In this document: positions 8,276 through 15,246 of the stretch, one piece after another
How the letters are laid out: each line of letters starts with the position of its first letter
How positions within the stretch are numbered: position 1 is the first letter of the stretch
NCBI GenBank assembly: GCA_031551725.1
Contig: JAVBNF010000003.1
Location: 1-54,936, forward strand
Source of the DNA: JAVBNF01 sp031551725
Lineage (GTDB): Bacteria > Bacteroidota > Bacteroidia > Bacteroidales > P3
DNA length: 54,936 nt
Reading direction: 5' to 3'
Position numbers and translations under genes: made by a program
Notes under the pieces: model-generated
Database searches by the model: none
Told to the model about the DNA's origin: nothing
What the model saw: only the letters and a program-made list of their open reading frames with translations

Positions 8276-11200
8276 ATGAAAGATTTATCCAAAATGATAG
8301 GCATTGGCGGCGATGGAACCGAAAATGCCTACAATGCAAAAAATATCCAACGGTATATCAATTTAAAAATATCCGTTTTGGGTGCAGATCCCGGTCCGGA
8401 ATATTCGCAAGACCCGTTTTTTCAAGTGGCGTCTGAGTTTGAGAAAATTTTGAAAGAACGCGACCGCTTGCTGCCGGATATTTTTGCACCATCGGACCAA
8501 CGGATTCAAGAATTTATCAATGATTATTTTTCTTCTGTAAAAGATAAATACAAATTGAATTTGCCTTCCATGACGTTTGTTCTGGACTTCTACGGCTTGG
8601 CGCGCGAATTATCGCTTCCGCTAAATAAGAATGAATATGTTTCGGAATATGTGCATTCATACCGTGTAAAACAAGGTATTTTGCACAATCCGAAAAACGA
8701 CCGCCGTACTACGAAAGGCGTTTTTCACGTTGTTGAAGGCGGCTTGCCGATTCCGGACGATAAAAAAGCTGTGCCGATGCAAACAGCTGCTTTTCTGTTG
8801 GAAAAAGCATTAACCGAAACCGGCGATATTATGACATTGCCGTACAGCGCAGGACAAAGCAATAGCTTGAAAACATGGGTTTCTCTCTTATTGCGTCCTA
8901 CTGTTGTGCCCGAAGTACAAGGTGTTTCTCCGCGCAAAAGCATGGAGATTCGTTTCTTTGCGCCGGGTTCGCTGGTAAGTAATTTGGATTTTGTGGAATC
9001 GATTTTCGGAAATGCCGGGAATCCGTTCTATTTGCGTAGCGATGCAGGTTTGGATGCCGATCATTGGATTGGTCATACCGGCTGTATTATCTTGGCGCCG
9101 CAATTAATCAACTACACTAAAAAAGAGGCAGGATTGCCGCCGTTTAACCAAGCCACCGAACGCCAAAAACGCGACGGCATGTGCTGGATGACGGAAGATG
9201 AACTGTACAACGACGGTCAGCCGTTTAAAATTACATTCCGCGACGAAAAAGGCGTGATTGTGACTGTGATTGCCGATAATTATTTCGGTTATTCCAAGAA
9301 AGAAGTCAAGACCCAAATCAGCTATTCCGCCAATTTGGCAGGAAATGCAGAAGAAGAACACGCCGGCGGCGCTTTCATTTTCCAAAGCTACAGCCAAGGC
9401 GACATGCATATTTCCAAAAATTTTGCCCCCGAGCAAAATTATGAAAATATGATTGCCTGCATGGGTGATAAAATTACGCTTTACAAGGAAGGATACGCTG
9501 TTGATAAAAAATATCCGCATATTTTTTACATTCCGGAAACGGCCATGTTTGAAGTGCCGGAACAACGTATTTCCTGGGAACATAAAGGTCTGAGAGGCGA
9601 GATTAAATTGTTGCCGGGCCGTATTTATGTGATGCCTAACGGCAGCAAATACATCATGGAAAAAGTAACCGGCGCACAAAACTATCGTTTGGTTGAAACG
9701 TACGGCGAAGGCACTGTTTTCCACAAACCGGCTACGGTTTCGGGTGGCGGAAAATCGGAAATTTCCAAATCCGTCAACGATTCTATTTTAACAGGTTCTT
9801 TCTTTATCAATGATTTTGAAAAAGATTTTGAAGCCGTAAAAGAAATTATCGAAAGAGATTACAGCGACCGTTTGCGTGTGCCTAAAGACGAGGCGAGCCG
9901 CCCGTTTTTGAGCAATCGCCGTTCGATGGGCTCGGTCATTAAATTGCTTACGCCTTCTGCCGAATATACGGATGCATATAATGCATGGTTGATGTCCGTT
10001 CCTCAATACGTGAAAGGTTTGGCGTTTATTATCAAACGTTTTTACCAAGCGAAATGGGGACACGATTGGAAGAAGCATTTCAGCGTGGACATTATGAATG
10101 GTCAACCCGGCAACGAGTTGAAATATAAAGATAAAAAAATTGTAACGCGTTATTTGCGTGTAGGCTTTGACAGTAAAGGTTTATGGCGTACATTTAAATT
10201 GCGTCAAGACTTTATTCCGGCTGTGAAATTGCAGTTGGAAGATGATATTTCCGCTTCGACAGTTGTTCCTGTTTCGAAATTGAGCAATTTAAGTCATTTT
10301 GTTACAGAACCGAGTGTAAAAATTGTTGAAAACTGCGAGTACCGTTTTTTCCAACGTCCGGACGAAGCCATTCATCCGGGTTATGACAAGCAGGCTGAAT
10401 CGGATTTGGCATCGCCGAATACGTTTATTTCCAACTTCGAACCGCTTACGCCGAAAGATGCGAAAGCAATTACGGAGGATGTGGTGAATTTCGACCGTTT
10501 CACGCAGCCCATGCACGATTTGATTGAAGAAGTTGCAAAAACGGAAACACCGGATTTCTTTGTTTCCTCGGCACAACCACGTTTGGTGGACGGAAAACCA
10601 TCGAAAAACGTGCGTTATCTGCAAACACGCGGCGATTTAATTAATGATCAAGATACGTATTTGGCGGAAGTCGGAATGCGGATTGCACGCAACCTGCCGT
10701 TTGACAAGCCTTTGTATGCACCTGTAAACATTGTAATTTCGAGCCGTCGGAACAATCCGTCAGAACCGGGCATTCGTCCGCTGGCGGTTTACAGTCCGCT
10801 GCATTATCAGGAATTGCCGGAATTGTTTATGGATTTCGTGTGCAGTTTAACCGGAAAATCGCCGTCGACAACAGGCGCGGGTTCTGAAGGCGCTTTGACG
10901 AAAGGGCCGTTCAATGCATTACTTCCGATTGTGGATATGAACAATGCTTTGATGTCTTATATCATTACGGGATATGCAGGGTTTACAACGCCTGCGGGAC
11001 ATATTGGTTCAAAATATCGCGTAGATCACGATTTAAGTTTATTAATTCCGGAGCTATGGTCGCGCTTGTCGCCTGAAGAACGTTTGCCGGAACATATGAT
11101 TAAAGCCGGGTATTTGGAAAAAATCAACGATTTTGAACATAATGGCAAACTTGTGAAAGCAAGTATTCTCGGCTATCGTATCACGCAAGAATTTGTAAAC

Positions 11201-11716
11201 GGGCATTTCGGACGTGTGTTTGAAAATCCGAATGTGGTACTTACTGAAGAAATGTTGAAGCCTGAACTTCAAGATATGGATGAGTTTGTAGATGGCGTGA
11301 ACAACATTGTGGAATCTCAGCAAAAAGTGGCTTTGTCGTACTTCAAAGATGGAAGTATCGATCAAGCGCTTCCGCAAATGAAAGTGCTTTTGAATATCAT
11401 GGCTTATGGAAATTACGAAGGCAAAGATCTGTCCGATCCGGAACTTCGTAAAATGTTTACACGCGAGTATGTGTTGAACAGTCCGGAATACAAAGCACGT
11501 TTGGAAGCTCAACAAAAGCAGGATTTGCAAGTTTGCAAAATGCAAATTGATTATACCGAAAAAACGTTGGACAAATATTCGAAAATTGATCCGGTTATCC
11601 GTAAGGAAATACAAGCCGGTTTGGATATTTTGAAAAAACGCGAAGCCGAAATCAAATCGCCGGATTACATGAAACATTTGGTTGGGATGATTGGTAAGGA
11701 CCCGATGGGGAAATAA
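8276..11716 (+). CDS. Large cytosolic enzyme, candidate pyrophosphate-type PEP carboxykinase
   Basis: A 1146-residue soluble protein without signal peptide, TM segments or repeats. Blocks that look conserved and catalytic include GDIMTLPYSAGQSNSLKTW (residues 183-201), HWIGHTGC near 266, NYFGYSKKEVKTQISYSANL near 338 followed by EEEHAGGA, and GSKYRVDHDLSLLIPELWSR near 906. Length and general make-up fit the PPi-dependent PEP carboxykinase of Entamoeba and Propionibacterium (about 1150 residues), which makes oxaloacetate and PPi from PEP, CO2 and phosphate. I recognise this from memory of the family and cannot align it here; the alternative is an uncharacterised conserved protein. The C-terminal 50 residues are a charged helix. 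The start ATG is adjacent to an intergenic repeat. Confidence 0.55.
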   Translation: MKDLSKMIGIGGDGTENAYNAKNIQRYINLKISVLGADPGPEYSQDPFFQVASEFEKILKERDRLLPDIFAPSDQRIQEFINDYFSSVKDKYKLNLPSMTFVLDFYGLARELSLPLNKNEYVSEYVHSYRVKQGILHNPKNDRRTTKGVFHVVEGGLPIPDDKKAVPMQTAAFLLEKALTETGDIMTLPYSAGQSNSLKTWVSLLLRPTVVPEVQGVSPRKSMEIRFFAPGSLVSNLDFVESIFGNAGNPFYLRSDAGLDADHWIGHTGCIILAPQLINYTKKEAGLPPFNQATERQKRDGMCWMTEDELYNDGQPFKITFRDEKGVIVTVIADNYFGYSKKEVKTQISYSANLAGNAEEEHAGGAFIFQSYSQGDMHISKNFAPEQNYENMIACMGDKITLYKEGYAVDKKYPHIFYIPETAMFEVPEQRISWEHKGLRGEIKLLPGRIYVMPNGSKYIMEKVTGAQNYRLVETYGEGTVFHKPATVSGGGKSEISKSVNDSILTGSFFINDFEKDFEAVKEIIERDYSDRLRVPKDEASRPFLSNRRSMGSVIKLLTPSAEYTDAYNAWLMSVPQYVKGLAFIIKRFYQAKWGHDWKKHFSVDIMNGQPGNELKYKDKKIVTRYLRVGFDSKGLWRTFKLRQDFIPAVKLQLEDDISASTVVPVSKLSNLSHFVTEPSVKIVENCEYRFFQRPDEAIHPGYDKQAESDLASPNTFISNFEPLTPKDAKAITEDVVNFDRFTQPMHDLIEEVAKTETPDFFVSSAQPRLVDGKPSKNVRYLQTRGDLINDQDTYLAEVGMRIARNLPFDKPLYAPVNIVISSRRNNPSEPGIRPLAVYSPLHYQELPELFMDFVCSLTGKSPSTTGAGSEGALTKGPFNALLPIVDMNNALMSYIITGYAGFTTPAGHIGSKYRVDHDLSLLIPELWSRLSPEERLPEHMIKAGYLEKINDFEHNGKLVKASILGYRITQEFVNGHFGRVFENPNVVLTEEMLKPELQDMDEFVDGVNNIVESQQKVALSYFKDGSIDQALPQMKVLLNIMAYGNYEGKDLSDPELRKMFTREYVLNSPEYKARLEAQQKQDLQVCKMQIDYTEKTLDKYSKIDPVIRKEIQAGLDILKKREAEIKSPDYMKHLVGMIGKDPMGK

Positions 11717-11720
11717 TTAT

Positions 11721-11772
11721 AACCACAGAGAACACAAAGGAAATCTCCGTGCCCTTTGTGTTCTTTGTGGTT
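11721..11772. repeat. Inverted repeat of CACAAAGG words
   Basis: AACCACAGAGAACACAAAGG (11721-11740) is the near-complement of CCTTTGTGTTCTTTGTGGTT (11753-11772) over a 12-nt loop. The same word set recurs at 21728-21783. It fills the gap between the 1146-residue enzyme and the sirtuin gene. Confidence 0.85.
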
Positions 11773-11782
11773 GATAAATAAG

Positions 11783-12478
11783 ATGAATATAAAGAAGCAC
11801 ATCGTTGTTCTTTCCGGTGCGGGAGTGAGCGCCGAAAGCGGCATTAGTACATTTCGCGACAGCGGCGGATTATGGGAGCAGTATCGGATTGAAGATGTTG
11901 CAACATACGATGCATGGTTGAAAAACAGGAAGTTGGTTTTGGATTTTTATAATCAACGCCGTAAGCAATTGTACGAAGTTGAACCGAATGCCGGGCATCG
12001 TGAACTGGTGCGTTTGGAAGAGAAATACGATGTACAAATCATCACTCAAAATGTGGACGATTTACACGAACGTGCAGGTTCTTCCAATGTTTTGCATTTG
12101 CATGGCGAATTGAAGAAAGCGCGCAGTACAAGCAATCCGGATTTTATTACGGAAATCGAAGGTTGGGAATTGAAAGAAGGCATGTTGTGTCCGGAAGGTT
12201 CTCAACTGCGTCCGCATATTGTGTGGTTTGGCGAAGCTGTTCCGATGATTGATCCGGCGGCGGAACTTTGCACACAGGCAGATTATTTTATTGTTGTAGG
12301 CACTTCTTTAAATGTCTATCCAGCAGCAGGATTGGTACATTATGTGCCTTCGAATTCGCCTAAATACATAGTGGATCCGCACGAAGTGGATGCACGTGTT
12401 CCAAATACAATATACATCAAAGAGCTTGCGAGTGTGGGTTTGAAAAGGATAGTGGATGAGTTAATGAAAATGGAATAA
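11783..12478 (+). CDS. cobB: Sirtuin NAD-dependent protein deacylase, CobB/SIRT5-like
   Basis: A 231-residue sirtuin. NAD-binding motifs are GAGVSAESGI (near residue 12), TFRDSGGLW, QNVDDLHERAG and the catalytic HLHGE. The sequence FYNQRR contains the Y-x-x-R pair that marks class III sirtuins, which remove succinyl and malonyl groups. The four zinc cysteines usual between HGE and the P-rich loop are absent (only one Cys near LCPEG), a feature of some bacterial members. I take the ATG at 11783; an upstream TTG would place the N-terminus inside the inverted repeat and add unlikely residues. Confidence 0.9.
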   Translation: MNIKKHIVVLSGAGVSAESGISTFRDSGGLWEQYRIEDVATYDAWLKNRKLVLDFYNQRRKQLYEVEPNAGHRELVRLEEKYDVQIITQNVDDLHERAGSSNVLHLHGELKKARSTSNPDFITEIEGWELKEGMLCPEGSQLRPHIVWFGEAVPMIDPAAELCTQADYFIVVGTSLNVYPAAGLVHYVPSNSPKYIVDPHEVDARVPNTIYIKELASVGLKRIVDELMKME

Positions 12479-12510
12479 AATTTTTATTTCATAAATTCAA
12501 AAATTATTCA

Positions 12511-12518
12511 TAACTTTG
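12511..12518 (+). promoter_or_regulatory. Promoter -7 box for leader copy B
   Basis: TAACTTTG matches TAnnTTTG and is preceded by CAAAAATTATTCA, almost identical to the sequence before the box of copy A at 432-439. It lies about 85 nt upstream of the structured RNA and about 310 nt upstream of the start codon, so the transcript has a long 5' UTR. Confidence 0.65.
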
Positions 12519-12599
12519 CGAAACAATTTATCATTTCAGATTAATTCTAAATAAAAAATATTAATTTATAGAAATAAAATAACATCATTACATAAATAG

Positions 12600-12826
12600 A
12601 AAGCGTAGGCTTTAATTCTTTGCTAAGAAACCGCCAAAATTTCATACAAGAGGAATTAATAAGCGATACGCTCATGCTGTGTCCGGCGTGAGTTGTGTCT
12701 TATTTCTTGTATGGGTGCTTGGCGGTACCTTTAGCAAAATAAGAATTCAACTTGCGCCTTTTTGTTACGCATATACAGACCCTTCGGGTCTTGTTGGAAA
12801 TGATTAACAATTAAATACAACACAAC
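12600..12826 (+). ncRNA. Structured leader RNA, copy B (5' UTR of FISUMP operon)
   Basis: Nested stems: AATTCTT 12614-12620 with AAGAATT 12741-12747; TGCTAA 12621-12626 with TTAGCA 12731-12736; ACCGCCA 12630-12636 with TGGCGGT 12720-12726; CATACAAG 12643-12650 with CTTGTATG 12706-12713; AATAAG 12658-12663 with CTTATT 12699-12704; GCTCA 12670-12674 with TGAGT 12689-12693. A possible basal stem joins AAAGCGTAG (about 12600-12607) to CTTGCGCC (12751-12758), followed by TTTTT. A second hairpin AGACCC-TTC-GGGTCT sits at 12777-12791. Compared with copy A, stem sequences change on both sides while pairing is kept, and the apical loop is the most conserved part (CTCATGCTGTGT, CCGGCGTG). The T-run after the basal stem would allow attenuation. 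Not a known family that I recognise. Confidence 0.8.
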
Positions 12827-15067
12827 ATGAAAACACAATTACTTCGTAGCAAGAATGCAGAAGTACAGAAATGCAGAAAAATATTTCTTTTCTGTGCTTT
12901 TGCACTTCTGCACTTCTGTTTTACTTTTGCCCAAACCGCCGGCGAACTTCAGACTTTTACCGATGCTCGGGACGGACAAGTTTACAAAAAGGTTTATATG
13001 CCGGATGGTCGTTGGTGGATGGCGGAAAATTTAAAATATCGGAAGGGTTTAAACAACTCCGTTTTTGCAGGAACACCAACCGCAACTATCAATACACAAA
13101 TGGCTTCTCAAGCGCGTTATTATTGTCCGGGGAAAGGACCTATGAATAATTCTGTAGATGATCAATCAGATCCTTTAGCTTGCGAATACTGGGGGTGTTT
13201 ATACCCCTGGTGGACGGCTTATGCAACAGATGGATTGGGAACTGTAAATAATACCGTTGGCGAACGAGGCATTTGTCCAATTGGGTGGCATTTACCGAGT
13301 GATTTGGAGTGGGCTGTGATGCTCGATTCTGTGGAAAGATATGTTAAACCAACACTTTCATTAGCATCTCATGTAACAAACAATGTAACGTCAACAACAT
13401 GGGCTGGATACCAATCTGGAGTGATGCTTAAGACTGTTGCGCGTGGTAGCTTTAACAATAACCAAGCATATTCTTTATTATGGTCAACAGGAACAAAAGT
13501 GAATTATGATACGCTTAATTTTTCAGTAGTGCCTGCGGGGTATCGTGCAATTGATGCCACCTATAAAGGTTGTAAAGATGAAGCTCATTTTTGGACGAGT
13601 ACGCCATATACGTCAAGTAATACAACATATGCTGTTTCCAGGAAATTTCATTACAATTATCTTACTGTGTATCGTGATGCAAGTACAACTAATTATCGAT
13701 CAAACGGATATTCTGTGAGATGTGTGGAAGGCGAATATCTATTCAAACCAGAAATTTCCTTATGCTCGAACGGAAGCACATATGAAATCGCTGTAAAAGG
13801 ATTCTCAAATTATTCCAGTTTTATTTTTAATATCAATGGTGTTGACCAAGCGGCAACAGCCGAATCATATCGTTTTTTCACCTCGTCAGATGTCGAAAAA
13901 ATAGTAAAAGTCAAGGTGTTAAACACAGAGGGTTGGAGTGTGTTTTCTGATGCAGTTACTATTAACGACAACACAAATGCTATTCCGGATGCTCCGATTT
14001 TATCGATAAATACAAGCCCTTCAACAGTTTCTGATGAAGCAATAACAACAACAGCGACAGCACCATTCGGCTGTATTGTAAATTGGATGTCAGAGTCTGG
14101 TGGTGTTATTTCCACTACGAATACCTTAAAGTATTCAGGAACTGAATATTTAGTTTATGCTGCAAGCGTAGATAAAACAACCGGTTGTGTGAGTTTTGAC
14201 AGATCAATGGCTACAGTTGTTTTGTATACAGGAACTTATGTTCAGCGCAATCTAAGCAAAGGTACTTATCAAATGGAATGTTGGGGAGCAGCTGGTGGGT
14301 ATGCCGCTGTTACCCTTGATGGAAATCCAACTGCATACATCAGAGGAGGAAGGGGGGGGTATTCAAGTGGGAATCTTAAATTATTCTCAAATACAACAAT
14401 ATTTGCTTATGTTGGCGGACAAGGTGGTCACACTGCTAATTATGTAACAACGGCAGGAACCCCAGGATTTAATGGAGGTGGAGCAGGGGGGCAGGGAATG
14501 TATCATCCAACTACCAAGCATCTGATAGGTGGAGCTGGTGGGGGAGGTGCCACGGATATCCGATTAAAAGGTGGATTATGGAACGACGTAACCGGTCTTA
14601 AAAGGAGAATCATTGTCGCTGGCGGTGGAGGTGGTGGTGGAGCTTGGGATATACGTGGTGGTATCGGAGGGGGATTAGCCGGCGGTAGTGTAACACCAGC
14701 TAATGGTGCTGAAATCATACAAGGTGGAGGACAAAATACAGGTTATGGTTTTGGAATAGGTGAAACAGGAAGCGGAGGTCATCAAAGAAGTACTAGCGCT
14801 TACGAAGGACGTGGCGGTGGCGGTGGCGGCTACTATGGCGGGCGAACATATTGGCCTGCTTTGACAGCAATGACTTATCTTGATTGTGGTGGTTCCGGCG
14901 GTTCCGGATTTATTTCCGGTCATCCTGGCTGTGACGCTGTCAATTCAGCAGGAACTCATACCGGGCAGCCCAATCACTACGATGGCTTGGTATTCACAAA
15001 TACAAGCATGGTTTCAGGCGTTCGCACCGGAAATGGTGGGATTGTCATTATTCGCACCGGAAATTAG
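12827..15067 (+). CDS. Secreted FISUMP-domain protein with ALK-like glycine-rich domain
   Basis: A 746-residue exported protein. Signal peptide within residues 15-36 (ends TFAQ). Residues 40-300 form a Fibrobacter succinogenes major paralogous (FISUMP) domain: DARDGQVYKKVYMPDGRWWMAENL (in part), GICPIGWHLPSDLEW, and the closing GYSVRCVEG. Then an Ig-like stretch (about 305-480), and from about 480 a glycine-rich domain opening with LSKGTYQMECWGAAGG, the signature of the Gly_rich family related to the extracellular part of ALK/LTK. No T9SS tail is visible, so its surface attachment is unclear. Runs of G (eight at 14352-14359) could slip. It follows leader RNA copy B and precedes a second FISUMP gene. 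Confidence 0.88.
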   Translation: MKTQLLRSKNAEVQKCRKIFLFCAFALLHFCFTFAQTAGELQTFTDARDGQVYKKVYMPDGRWWMAENLKYRKGLNNSVFAGTPTATINTQMASQARYYCPGKGPMNNSVDDQSDPLACEYWGCLYPWWTAYATDGLGTVNNTVGERGICPIGWHLPSDLEWAVMLDSVERYVKPTLSLASHVTNNVTSTTWAGYQSGVMLKTVARGSFNNNQAYSLLWSTGTKVNYDTLNFSVVPAGYRAIDATYKGCKDEAHFWTSTPYTSSNTTYAVSRKFHYNYLTVYRDASTTNYRSNGYSVRCVEGEYLFKPEISLCSNGSTYEIAVKGFSNYSSFIFNINGVDQAATAESYRFFTSSDVEKIVKVKVLNTEGWSVFSDAVTINDNTNAIPDAPILSINTSPSTVSDEAITTTATAPFGCIVNWMSESGGVISTTNTLKYSGTEYLVYAASVDKTTGCVSFDRSMATVVLYTGTYVQRNLSKGTYQMECWGAAGGYAAVTLDGNPTAYIRGGRGGYSSGNLKLFSNTTIFAYVGGQGGHTANYVTTAGTPGFNGGGAGGQGMYHPTTKHLIGGAGGGGATDIRLKGGLWNDVTGLKRRIIVAGGGGGGGAWDIRGGIGGGLAGGSVTPANGAEIIQGGGQNTGYGFGIGETGSGGHQRSTSAYEGRGGGGGGYYGGRTYWPALTAMTYLDCGGSGGSGFISGHPGCDAVNSAGTHTGQPNHYDGLVFTNTSMVSGVRTGNGGIVIIRTGN
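12855..12919. repeat. Word-based inverted repeat inside the signal-peptide coding region
   Basis: The left arm ATGCAGAAGTACAGAAATGC (from 12855) and the right arm ending GCACTTCTGCACTTCTG (to 12919) are built from the word CAGAAGT and its complement, the same design as the intergenic repeats. Translated, the arms give AEVQKCRK and the hydrophobic core ALLHFCF of the signal peptide. Confidence 0.7.
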
Positions 15068-15181
15068 AAATACATTTTGCAAACAAACGATAAAATATAA
15101 AATACATCATGAAAATAGCATTAGAATTTCCGACTACGATTTATATGCGCAACCACAAGGGGGGGCATCTTGCCGACAATA

Positions 15182-15199
15182 GTGCGGTAGCTTCCGCAC
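15182..15199. repeat. Small hairpin before the second FISUMP gene
   Basis: GTGCGG pairs with CCGCAC around TAGCTT. It lies in the 179-nt gap between the two FISUMP genes, after a seven-G run (15159-15165). The gap also holds an in-frame upstream extension of the second gene, discussed there. Confidence 0.4.
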
Positions 15200-15246
15200 A
15201 AGTGCCTCTCATAGTTATCCCACGCAAAATGGAACATGAGAAAGTC

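Noticed and set aside
12600..12765. Integron attC site
   Set aside because: No integrase, no array of small cassettes and no recombination core at the ends; the position next to promoter and start codon fits a leader RNA better.
12640..12810. Leader peptide within the structured RNA (frame reading GVxCVLF...SKIRIQLAPF in both copies)
   Set aside because: The frame has an ATG in copy A only, and the differences between copies follow base pairing rather than codon positions, so the conservation is better explained by RNA structure.
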